Source of the DNA: Planctomycetaceae bacterium UBA2972
GTDB taxonomy: Bacteria > Planctomycetota > Planctomycetia > Pirellulales > Pirellulaceae
Direction of reading: 5' to 3'
Length of the DNA stretch: 15,757 bases
Assembly (NCBI GenBank): GCA_002348315.1
Contig: DEAW01000012.1
Span: forward strand, 36,976 to 52,732
Below the pieces are notes generated by a model, which saw only the letters and a program-made list of their open reading frames with translations, was not told the DNA's origin and ran no database searches. A program made the translations under genes and the position numbers. Shown one piece after another: positions 7,343 to 14,139 of the stretch. How positions within the stretch are numbered: the stretch's first letter is position 1; the number at the start of each line of letters is the position of its first letter.

Positions 7343-7604
7343 GGGAGGGCCTTTCGCAAGAACCGGGTTATTTACTTACCCCCGTTAGACGCGCTAACGG
7401 CTATGCGCGTTCCACAGAAAATCGAAAAAAAGTGGAATTTCTGCCTAACCCCTATAAACCCCCGTTTTTGCAGGGCTTCACCTTATTGATAACGTTCGAA
7501 TAACAAATAACTCGTTCACCTTCTATTCTTCGTTATCATGGTTACAAATTCGCTCGAACCCTTCATAATGGACAGACGACGATCACCAAACAGTAGGCGC
7601 TTGT
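7343..7604. other. Divergent intergenic region between the XRE regulator and hisI
   Basis: This 262-bp stretch has no credible gene. Besides the dyad at 7382-7400 it holds a TTCCAC/GTGGAA inverted repeat (7410-7415 and 7432-7437) spanning an A-rich loop. An exact 9-bp direct repeat, ACCCCCGTT, starts at 7378 and 7458, 80 bp apart. An 8-bp inverted pair, TGATAACG (7487-7494) and CGTTATCA (7531-7538), lies closer to hisI. A TTGATA hexamer at 7486 resembles a -35 box but has no good -10 partner. Some of these repeats may be chance. Confidence 0.45.
7382..7400. promoter_or_regulatory. Perfect 7-bp dyad upstream of the XRE regulator, candidate operator
   Basis: CCGTTAG (7382-7388) and CTAACGG (7394-7400) form a perfect inverted repeat with a five-base spacer, ACGCG. 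It lies 40-58 bp upstream of the regulator start. Size and symmetry suit a dimeric helix-turn-helix protein, so autoregulation is a natural guess. It could equally be a hairpin in the regulator mRNA leader. Confidence 0.4.
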
Positions 7605-7997
7605 ATGACCACAACATCGCATGAATCCGGACCTGATTTTTCTCGTAATAACGGGCTGTTGCCTGCGATTGCGCAAGATGCAGGTTCCGGTAAAGTCCTG
7701 ATGATGGCCTGGATGAATGCCGAAGCGTACCAGGAAACTGTTCGTACCGGCCGCGCCGTTTACTTTAGCCGCAGCCGAAACAAACTTTGGTACAAAGGCG
7801 AAGAAAGCGGGCATGTGCAAACCGTCGAACAACTACTGGTTGATTGTGATCGAGATACGATACTCATGAAAGTTCGCCAGCAAGGTGCTGCTTGCCATGA
7901 AGGATATGAAAGTTGCTTCTTTACAGAAGTCACCGAGTCCGGACTTAATATCATCGAAAAACAGCTCGTCGATCCAGACGAAGTCTACAACAAATAA
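7605..7997 (+). CDS. hisI: Phosphoribosyl-AMP cyclohydrolase
   Basis: HisI opens the purine ring of phosphoribosyl-AMP, the third step of histidine biosynthesis, in the cytoplasm. The 130-residue product is a stand-alone cyclohydrolase without a fused HisE pyrophosphohydrolase domain. Motifs are intact: VLMMAWMNAEAYQET (31-45), the substrate loop SRNKLWYKGEESGHVQ (57-72), the metal-binding aspartates D80, D82 and D84 in DCDRD, and the zinc cysteines C81, C97 and C104 in the DCDRD and GAACHEGYESCFF segments. ATG 7605 follows the divergent control region, so hisI is probably the first gene of a unit with the RidA-like gene (27 nt away) and metG. No other histidine gene is nearby, meaning the pathway genes are scattered in this genome. 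HisE must be encoded elsewhere. Confidence 0.95.
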   Translation: MTTTSHESGPDFSRNNGLLPAIAQDAGSGKVLMMAWMNAEAYQETVRTGRAVYFSRSRNKLWYKGEESGHVQTVEQLLVDCDRDTILMKVRQQGAACHEGYESCFFTEVTESGLNIIEKQLVDPDEVYNK

Positions 7998-8024
7998 ACC
8001 CTCGTAAATCAAGGACTAAGATAA

Positions 8025-8492
8025 ATGAGCGCCGAAGCAAAGATTGAAGAACTAGGACTAGAATTACCTCCTGCTCCCAAGCCCGGAGGTGTCTATAAAC
8101 CTGTCGTAATCAGTGGCAACATGTGCTACGTCTCCGGTCATGGGCCCTTACGTCCCGACGGCACGATGTTCACCGGTCGCGTCGGAGCCGACGTGGATCT
8201 GGAATATGGTTACCAATCTGCTCGCCAAACCGGTCTGGCAATTCTGGCAACTTTGAAAGCCAATCTTGGCAGCCTTGACCGGGTAAAGAAGGTTGTCAAA
8301 ACACTTGGCATGGTCAATTGCAGTCCTGACTTTGGTGAACAACCCAAGGTAATCAATGGGTATAGTGACCTGCTAGCCGAAGTGTTCGGTCAGGAAAACG
8401 GAGTAGGCGCTCGAAGTGCCGTCGGCATGGGAGCATTGCCTGGAAATATCACGACGGAAATTGAAGTTATTTTGGAATTAACCGACGAGTAA
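8025..8492 (+). CDS. RidA/YjgF/UK114-family protein
   Basis: The 155-residue product belongs to the RidA superfamily of small trimeric proteins; the founding members hydrolyse reactive enamine/imine intermediates in amino-acid metabolism. Recognisable parts are VVISGNMCYVSGHGPLRPDG (27-46), RQTGLAILATLKANLGSLDRVKKVVKTLGMVN (67-98) and the C-terminal strand motif GVGARSAVGMGALPGNITTEIEVILEL (126-152). R130 in the GARSAVG motif corresponds to the arginine that binds the substrate carboxylate in RidA. The protein is longer than classical RidA (about 128 residues) and resembles the subgroup of about 150 residues whose substrates are less well defined, so I give no gene symbol. An AAGGA site stands about ten bases before ATG. 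It sits 27 nt after hisI and 39 nt before metG, probably in the same transcript. Confidence 0.88.
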   Translation: MSAEAKIEELGLELPPAPKPGGVYKPVVISGNMCYVSGHGPLRPDGTMFTGRVGADVDLEYGYQSARQTGLAILATLKANLGSLDRVKKVVKTLGMVNCSPDFGEQPKVINGYSDLLAEVFGQENGVGARSAVGMGALPGNITTEIEVILELTDE

Positions 8493-8531
8493 AAACTCTG
8501 CCGTCTCCAGCGACATCCCTGAGAATTCTTC

Positions 8532-10583
8532 ATGACTGAACGACGAAAAATCCTCGTTACATCCGCGTTGCCTTACGCCAACGGGCCGATCCACATTGGG
8601 CATCTGGTCGAGTACATACAGACCGATATCTGGGTGAGGTTTCAAAAACTACGGGGGCACGAATGCATCTATCTCTGTGCCGACGATACTCATGGTACGG
8701 CGATTATGATGAGCGCCCAACGCACCGGCTGTACTGAAGAAGAGTGGATCGCTGGCATTTCCGAAGAGCATCAGCGGGACTTTGCGGGCTTCGGCATCGA
8801 GTTTGATAATTATGGCAGTACGAACAGCCCGGAGAATTATGAGCTTTGCAAAGAATTCTGGCAGGCATTTCGTGATGCCGGTCTGGTGAAGGAAGAAGTC
8901 GTCACACAGTTGTTTGATGACGAAAAGGGAATCTTTCTGGCAGACCGCTTTGTGCGTGGCAGTTGCCCCAAATGCAACGCTGAGAATCAGTACGGTGATA
9001 GTTGCGATCAATGCGGTGCCACGTATAGTGCGCGTGATATCCTCAATCCAGTTAGCACGATCTCCGGAACAACTCCCAGTGTCAAAACAGCTGATCATCT
9101 CTTTATTCAGATTGAACAGCTTCACGAGTTCCTGGAGGAGTGGACTCAATCCGGTACTCACCTGCAAAGCGAAATCGCTAATTACCTCAAAGGACATTTT
9201 CTAAGCGAACCGCTGCGTGACTGGGACGTATCACGACCGCAACCCTACTTCGGCTTTGAAATCCCGGACGCTCCCGGGCACTTTTGGTTTGTTTGGTTTG
9301 ACGCTCCGATTGGATATATGGCATCCACCAAACAATACTGTGATCGTACCGGTGATGACTTCGACTCATGGTGGCGGAACCCCGACACCGAGATCCACCA
9401 TTTCATCGGCAAAGATATTACCTACTTCCATACGCTGTTCTGGCCAGCCATGCTCAAAGTCGCTGACTTCACTCTGCCTGAAAAAATTCATATCCACGGT
9501 TTTCTCACTGTGGACGGTCGTAAGATGTCTAAACGCGATGGCACGTTTGTCAAAGCTGAGACCTTCCTGAAACATTTAAATCCTGCCGCATTGCGTTATT
9601 ACTATGCCTCCAAGCTAAATAACCGAGTCGAAGATCTGGATTTGAATTTGAAGGAATTCACTACCAAAGTGAATACGGATCTCGTTGGCAAAGTCGTTAA
9701 TCTAGCCAGCCGGACTGCAAAATTCGTTCAGGACATCGGACTGGCTGAGGAATATCCTGATGACGGAGGGCTCTTCCAGTTGGGAGCTGAGGCCGGCGAA
9801 GCAATTGCCGAGGCTTATGAAACGTGCGACTTCAATCGTGCTATGCGATTAGTCATGGAGTTGGCTGACCGTGCCAACCCTTATGTGGAAAGTCACGAAC
9901 CCTGGAAACTTAGGAAAGATCCCGAACGGCAGGATGAACTACAACAAGTCTGTACAGTCGCACTCAATTTATTTAGACAGATCGCTATCTATCTAAAACC
10001 CGTATTACCTGAAATCGCGGAAAAGACCAGTGCCTTATTAGGGGACCCGATTAGCTGCTGGTCTCAGGCAGCGACTCCCTTAACAGGCAGGGAGGTCGCG
10101 AAATTTGAACACATGATGAAACGTATTGAAGAGAAAGATGTAGATGCCATGATTGATGAATCCAAAGAAGAAAATGCCGCTGCTGCAGAAGAAGATACCA
10201 CGGAGACACAAACCGGTGATAGTGCTCAACCACTGATCGACGAGCCACTGGCCGACGAAATTACATTCGACGATTTCATGAAAGTCGACCTGCGTGTCGC
10301 TCGGGTCGTCAAAGCCGAACATGTGGAAGAAGCTAACAAACTACTCAAGCTAACTCTAAGCCTTGGCGGAGATGAAACTCGGCAGGTTTTTGCAGGCATT
10401 AAAAAAGCCTACAACCCTGAAGATCTTGAAGGCCGACTGGTCGTTATGGTCGCGAACCTGGCTCCACGTAAAATGCGGTTTGGTGTCAGTGAAGGCATGA
10501 TTACTGCTGCCGGCCCCGGAGGCGAAGAAGTCTTCATGCTGGGAATTGACGAAGGCGCTCAACCCGGACAGCGAGTCCACTAA
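8532..10583 (+). CDS. metG: Methionine--tRNA ligase with C-terminal tRNA-binding domain
   Basis: MetG charges tRNA-Met, including the initiator, in the cytoplasm. The 683-residue protein is the long form. Visible parts: the class I signature HIGH at residues 21-24 (PYANGPIHIGHLVEYIQ); a zinc knuckle with C145, C148, C158 and C161; WFVWFDAPIGYMAST (252-266); KMSKR at 331-335 in the second signature; and an alpha-helical anticodon-binding domain (about 390-540). An acidic low-complexity linker (about 546-575, rich in E, A and T) leads to a C-terminal EMAPII/Trbp111-type tRNA-binding domain (577-683) with KVDLRVARVV and LAPRKMRFGVSEGM. That domain typically dimerises the enzyme. ATG 8532 begins directly before the catalytic domain. 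Transcription probably stops at a hairpin 38 nt past the stop codon, inside the opposing channel gene. Confidence 0.97.
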   Translation: MTERRKILVTSALPYANGPIHIGHLVEYIQTDIWVRFQKLRGHECIYLCADDTHGTAIMMSAQRTGCTEEEWIAGISEEHQRDFAGFGIEFDNYGSTNSPENYELCKEFWQAFRDAGLVKEEVVTQLFDDEKGIFLADRFVRGSCPKCNAENQYGDSCDQCGATYSARDILNPVSTISGTTPSVKTADHLFIQIEQLHEFLEEWTQSGTHLQSEIANYLKGHFLSEPLRDWDVSRPQPYFGFEIPDAPGHFWFVWFDAPIGYMASTKQYCDRTGDDFDSWWRNPDTEIHHFIGKDITYFHTLFWPAMLKVADFTLPEKIHIHGFLTVDGRKMSKRDGTFVKAETFLKHLNPAALRYYYASKLNNRVEDLDLNLKEFTTKVNTDLVGKVVNLASRTAKFVQDIGLAEEYPDDGGLFQLGAEAGEAIAEAYETCDFNRAMRLVMELADRANPYVESHEPWKLRKDPERQDELQQVCTVALNLFRQIAIYLKPVLPEIAEKTSALLGDPISCWSQAATPLTGREVAKFEHMMKRIEEKDVDAMIDESKEENAAAAEEDTTETQTGDSAQPLIDEPLADEITFDDFMKVDLRVARVVKAEHVEEANKLLKLTLSLGGDETRQVFAGIKKAYNPEDLEGRLVVMVANLAPRKMRFGVSEGMITAAGPGGEEVFMLGIDEGAQPGQRVH

Positions 10584-10587
10584 CGCG

Positions 10588-11973
10588 TCACTCGCCCACT
10601 TCAGCTGCTCCCATTCGTTTCCCGTCTGTTATGACTGTAACAGGCGGGAATTCTTCTTTGGTCAAATGACCCGTGACGGTCGAAGCTGCGCCAATACCAC
10701 GGTCATGCGGACTATCAAAACGAAGCGACGCATAATCCACGTCATTCTCTTCCTGATACAAATGCAACGTCTGTGTAGGATAGGCGAATTGAACATTCAG
10801 GGTCTGTGCAACCCGGATAATATCGGTCAACAAACGGTGCCTCTCCCGCAATTCCGTTGGCCAGTCATCACACTCAAAAAACAGATACAACAAGACGTCG
10901 ATACTGCTGGCACCTAATTCATTGACATAAACCTGAAAATAATCTTTACGGGTGTAGGGATGCCGACGAATAACTTCACGCACTGCTTCACAAAAGGCAT
11001 CAAGCTGTTCCGGCGTGGTATCGTACTGCACACCCAGCTTGGTAGTGAACCGACGAAATTCGCGTTTGCCCATATTGTCGACAATCGCCGTGGTTAATCG
11101 GCTATTCGGTAACACAATAACCGAGTTGTAGAAGGTCCGCACTCGCGTACTTCGCATACCAACATTCTCAACCGTCCCTTCAACACCGTCCGAAACAATC
11201 CAATCTCCAATCTCAAACGGACGATCCGCCAGAACGGTGAGAGACCCAAATAAATTGCTGAGCGTGTCCTGAGATGCAAACGCCAATGCTGCACCCCCAA
11301 TTCCCAATCCACCGATCAAAGCCGTTACGTCTAATTGAAAAACATCTGCAAACAACACAAGCCCAACGCAGACAGCAAAAGCCTTGAGTGCTTTCCGCAC
11401 CAAAGGAATGAGCAGGTCGTCAAACCGCGTCTCCGACGCAGTTGCCTTACGAGCGGCAAATGTAGAAAACCAATCGATAAGTCGAAAAGCTGTCCAGACA
11501 GCCGCCACAACAGTAAAAAACTTTAGAGCGACTGTCACGATTAAGAGCAAGCCTATCGGTAGCCCAATGCAGAAGGCACCCCAATACCAGACTACTGCCT
11601 GAGCGAGTAGCCCTACCGGCTTCCAGGCCTTTTGTTGGTTCTTTTTGTCATCGGCAGTATCCTGACTCTTCTCTCCACGACGCAACCAGTCGACCACTCG
11701 GGTCAAAAGCCGCCGAACAGACAGGTCGATTAAGAATCCCAGAAATATTAGCAGCAAACATCCTATCCATTGATAGTCGGCCAGCAAGAACCTGACCGTA
11801 TGGAGAGATTCGGGAAATAGCTCTTTGAATGCCATTGCCCAGTTTTCATTCAATTCCATTGTCGGACTCAAGCTGAACGCCTGTTCCGCAGATTCTGTCT
11901 CCTGACCGAATCCTGTTGAAGGTAAGAATCCCAGAGCACCGACACTGACGAGTAGCTTGGTTAACGAACGCAT
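10588..11973 (-). CDS. MscS-family mechanosensitive ion channel
   Basis: The product resembles small-conductance mechanosensitive channels, which open under membrane tension and release solutes during osmotic downshock. I place the start at ATG 11973 (461 residues): it gives a signal peptide, MRSLTKLLVSVGALGFLPSTGFGQ, and a GGGGA-like site upstream. A TTG at 12021 would only add 16 residues that hide this signal. Transmembrane spans lie near 66-85, 122-165 (two) and 192-212, followed by the pore helix 215-236. The pore helix shows the family signature LIGGLGIGGAALAFASQDTLSNLFGS (219-244), and then the beta domain follows with FEIGDWIVSDGVEGTVENVGMRSTRVRTF. The mature N-terminus carries a periplasmic segment of about 40 residues. 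It lies 79 nt downstream of the ABC permease on the same strand and converges on metG with only four bases between the genes. Confidence 0.92.
   Translation of the reverse strand: MRSLTKLLVSVGALGFLPSTGFGQETESAEQAFSLSPTMELNENWAMAFKELFPESLHTVRFLLADYQWIGCLLLIFLGFLIDLSVRRLLTRVVDWLRRGEKSQDTADDKKNQQKAWKPVGLLAQAVVWYWGAFCIGLPIGLLLIVTVALKFFTVVAAVWTAFRLIDWFSTFAARKATASETRFDDLLIPLVRKALKAFAVCVGLVLFADVFQLDVTALIGGLGIGGAALAFASQDTLSNLFGSLTVLADRPFEIGDWIVSDGVEGTVENVGMRSTRVRTFYNSVIVLPNSRLTTAIVDNMGKREFRRFTTKLGVQYDTTPEQLDAFCEAVREVIRRHPYTRKDYFQVYVNELGASSIDVLLYLFFECDDWPTELRERHRLLTDIIRVAQTLNVQFAYPTQTLHLYQEENDVDYASLRFDSPHDRGIGAASTVTGHLTKEEFPPVTVITDGKRMGAAEVGE
10621..10660 (+). terminator. Terminator hairpin of metG located inside the opposing mscS-like gene
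   Basis: CCCGTCTGTTA (10621-10631) pairs with TAACAGGCGGG (10638-10648) over eleven positions, ten Watson-Crick and one G-U, with a six-base loop (TGACTG). It is followed by AATTCTTCTTT. It lies 38 nt after the metG stop and is therefore correctly placed to end the hisI-ridA-metG transcript. On the other strand the same bases encode part of the channel's C-terminal tail (around PPVTVITDGK). Confidence 0.65.
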
Positions 11974-12052
11974 GATAGCAGTCCCCACTTTTACAAATTG
12001 GTATCGCGCAAAGTATATCAATCACCAAGACATCGGTAACAGGCCGATTGTG

Positions 12053-12832
12053 TTATTGATGAAGCGAGAAAGCCCAGCGAGAAAGGAGGGTTCGACCAAG
12101 CAAAGAAGTCAAAGCGACCATCATGATACCCAAGAGCGTCGACAAAAGAATGCTTGCATAAAGCACTTCGACCTGATGATTCTGGCTACCCATGAAAATA
12201 TAGTAACCTAGCCCTCGTTGGCTAATGCCATGCCCAGCCATGTATTCTCCGACAACAGCACCGACGATCGTGAGTCCGGCCGACACTCGTGCTCCGGTAA
12301 GTAAGTGAGGAATCGCATTGGGGAGCCTGAGCTTCAACAGCATTTGGAACCGGTTGGCCTGATAGAGTTGCATCAGTTCGGCTAGACCGGGGTCCACTGT
12401 GGTTAAACCTGTCGTCACATTAGTCACCACAGGAAAGATACTTATCACTGTCACGATAACAACGACACTACCCAGCCCACCTCCAAACCAGATGATGACA
12501 AGCGGAGCGATAGCTACAATCGGCACTGTTTGCAGCAATATCATATATGGATACATGCAGGCTTTGACCAACGCGGATGACGAAAAGAGCAGAGCCAGAA
12601 TTGTCCCCAGGCTAACCGAAATCACAAAACCCGTCATCGCGGCGCGGCCAGTAACCAGGGTCGCCTGGAAAAGCTGAGAACCTCTGGCCCAGCTTTCCTG
12701 AGCAATCTCGAGGGGATTAGGTAAGATGATTCGCTTGAATTCGAATAACTGATCCGCTAATTGCCATCCGGTAAGCACCACTATCAAAAACATGACCGGC
12801 AGGAGTATCTGACGACTATTCCAATGTCTCAT
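12053..12832 (-). CDS. ABC transporter permease, SsuC/TauC/ThiX class
   Basis: This 259-residue inner-membrane protein has about six membrane spans, starting with LLPVMFLIVVLTGWQLADQL (10-29). It carries the typical opening of the SsuC/TauC class, ILPNPLEIAQESW (36-48), and PIVAIAPLVIIWFGGGLGSVVVIV (104-127). The cytoplasmic EAA loop that docks on the ATPase is at about 150-185, with LMQLYQANRFQMLLKLRLPNAIPHLLTGARVS. Relatives import sulfonates, taurine, nitrate, thiamine precursors or riboflavin; the sequence does not decide which. Its ATG overlaps the end of the ATPase gene in an ATGA arrangement (4 nt), showing translational coupling. The matching solute-binding protein is most likely the divergent lipoprotein gene at about 14.1-15.1 kb. 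Confidence 0.92.
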   Translation of the reverse strand: MRHWNSRQILLPVMFLIVVLTGWQLADQLFEFKRIILPNPLEIAQESWARGSQLFQATLVTGRAAMTGFVISVSLGTILALLFSSSALVKACMYPYMILLQTVPIVAIAPLVIIWFGGGLGSVVVIVTVISIFPVVTNVTTGLTTVDPGLAELMQLYQANRFQMLLKLRLPNAIPHLLTGARVSAGLTIVGAVVGEYMAGHGISQRGLGYYIFMGSQNHQVEVLYASILLSTLLGIMMVALTSLLGRTLLSRWAFSLHQ

Positions 12833-13560
12833 GCCATCGCCTCCTGCAAATGACGAGTCACTAATTGAACACTTTGTAGATAATCCGGAGTAGTCCGCAA
12901 TTCCGGAGAACGCTCCTTAGGTAAGGCAATCTGAAGATCTTCGATAATCACACCTGAGTCGTTCATCACCAGGATTCGTTCGCTCAGGTAAACCGCTTCA
13001 GATACATTGTGTGTCACGAACAATGTCGTCAACTGCTGGTCTCGACAGATCTCATGACTCAACTGATTTAGTTGCTGTCGTAATAACTCATCCAATGCGG
13101 CAAACGGCTCATCCATAAAGAGAATGTCAGGCCGGGTTACCAATGCTCGCGCCATGGAAACCCGCATTCGCATACCACCGGAAAGCTCTCGTGGATACTT
13201 CTCCAGGTCTGCCTTAGCCAATCCAACCATGGAAATTGCTGACAGGATGGATTTCGAATCTACTTCCAGACGCGATGCCTGCAGCTCCATCGGAAGTCGA
13301 ACATTATCCCAAACGGTGCGCCAAGGCATCAGGGTTGGATCCTGAAATACAAACGCCGGCGTTTCAAAGTTTGTCTCAAATTTTTCTGACTCACGGGGAA
13401 CCAGATTCGCTACAGCTCGTAACAATGTTGATTTACCACACCCCGATGGTCCTACAATCGAACACCATTGCCCCTCAGGTATCTGAAGAGAGAGGTTCTG
13501 CAAAACGGGCGTGCCACCAAGTTTGACATTGAGCGATGAAATATCGATACTGTTTTTCAC
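12829..13560 (-). CDS. ABC transporter ATP-binding protein, SsuB/TauB/ThiZ class
   Basis: This 243-residue protein is the cytoplasmic ATPase of an importer. All nucleotide-binding motifs are present: Walker A GPSGCGKST (37-45), Q-loop Q73 in VFQDPTLMPWRTVWDNV, signature LSGGMRMRVSMARAL (126-140), Walker B DILFMDEPFAALDE (145-158) and the switch histidine H184 in FVTHNVSEAV. The sequence QDPTLMPWRTVWDNVRLP is characteristic of the sulfonate/taurine/nitrate/thiamine-precursor class. The start is GTG 13560 (VKNSIDISSLNV), with no strong ribosome-binding site. It is the first gene of the minus-strand unit and shares a 111-bp divergent spacer with the chelatase gene. Confidence 0.94.
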   Translation of the reverse strand: MKNSIDISSLNVKLGGTPVLQNLSLQIPEGQWCSIVGPSGCGKSTLLRAVANLVPRESEKFETNFETPAFVFQDPTLMPWRTVWDNVRLPMELQASRLEVDSKSILSAISMVGLAKADLEKYPRELSGGMRMRVSMARALVTRPDILFMDEPFAALDELLRQQLNQLSHEICRDQQLTTLFVTHNVSEAVYLSERILVMNDSGVIIEDLQIALPKERSPELRTTPDYLQSVQLVTRHLQEAMA

Positions 13561-13591
13561 GAATTCAAGAACGCCAGTAGTAATTCCGGAA

Positions 13592-13620
13592 CTGATTTAA
13601 TGCGAAACTGCTTTTATAAT
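13592..13620 (+). promoter_or_regulatory. Candidate sigma70-type promoter of the chelatase/binding-protein unit
   Basis: A perfect TATAAT stands at 13615-13620, with a weak -35 CTGATT at 13592-13597 and a 17-nt spacer. Transcription would start about 45 nt before the chelatase ATG at 13672. The same -10 region read on the other strand gives TATTAT (13616-13621) with TTGTCA at 13641-13646, a possible opposing promoter for the ABC genes, although its 19-nt spacer is long. Confidence 0.4.
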
Positions 13621-13671
13621 AGACAACTTCCAGCAAACAATGACAACTAACCCTCCCCGACAAACTAATTC

Positions 13672-14139
13672 ATGATTCCAAAACCACTCCCTGAACTTCC
13701 AAACCAGATTCCTGTACAGGGTGCGATTCCTGCTGCCATTGAAAAGCAATTACTTGGCATCATTATCGTCGACCATGGCTCAAAGAGAGATGAAAGCAAT
13801 GTCTACGTGCAGGAAATTGCTCGGTTGTTTCAAGAGCAAACGGACTTTCATATCGTGGAACCTGCTCATATGGAACTAGCCTCGCCGGATATCGATACAG
13901 CCTATCATGCATGCGTACAACGAGGTGCCAAATACATCGTCGTTCACCCTTACTTTCTGGCACCGGGACGACATTGGCACGAGCATATTCCTGAGCTGGC
14001 TCGAATGGCGGCTCAGAAACACCCCCAAACCGCCTGCGTTGTCACACCTCCACTTGGAATCCACGACGCAATGGTCGATATTATGGCAACACGGATTGAA
14101 AATGCGCTCTCGCCAACTTCAGAAATCACTCATGAATAA
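13672..14139 (+). CDS. CbiX/SirB-type sirohydrochlorin chelatase
   Basis: The 155-residue product is a small single-domain class II chelatase, the type that inserts Co2+ or Fe2+ into sirohydrochlorin for cobalamin or siroheme synthesis. The N-terminal strand LLGIIIVDHGSKRDESN (27-43) carries the first metal-binding histidine, H35. PAHMELASPDIDTAY (64-78) and the block IVVHPYFLAPGRHWHEHIPELA (89-110), with H101, match the family. The metal (iron or cobalt) cannot be told from sequence, so I give no symbol. About 27 residues before the core look like an unstructured extension, but no later start keeps H35. The 3' end overlaps the solute-binding lipoprotein gene, which implies co-transcription. 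The gene is divergent from the ABC permease and ATPase genes. Confidence 0.85.
   Translation: MIPKPLPELPNQIPVQGAIPAAIEKQLLGIIIVDHGSKRDESNVYVQEIARLFQEQTDFHIVEPAHMELASPDIDTAYHACVQRGAKYIVVHPYFLAPGRHWHEHIPELARMAAQKHPQTACVVTPPLGIHDAMVDIMATRIENALSPTSEITHE

Noticed and set aside
8649..9197. A 182-codon reverse-strand open frame inside metG
   Set aside because: It covers the HIGH and zinc-knuckle parts of an intact metG and encodes nothing recognisable; it is a shadow frame.
11974..12021. TTG at 12021 as start of the MscS-like channel
   Set aside because: It adds 16 residues before a normal signal peptide and has no better ribosome-binding site than ATG 11973.
13907..14101. A longer N-terminus for the solute-binding protein beginning at 13907
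   Set aside because: It would lie completely within the chelatase gene and precede the lipoprotein signal, so the start is placed at 14102 or 14132.
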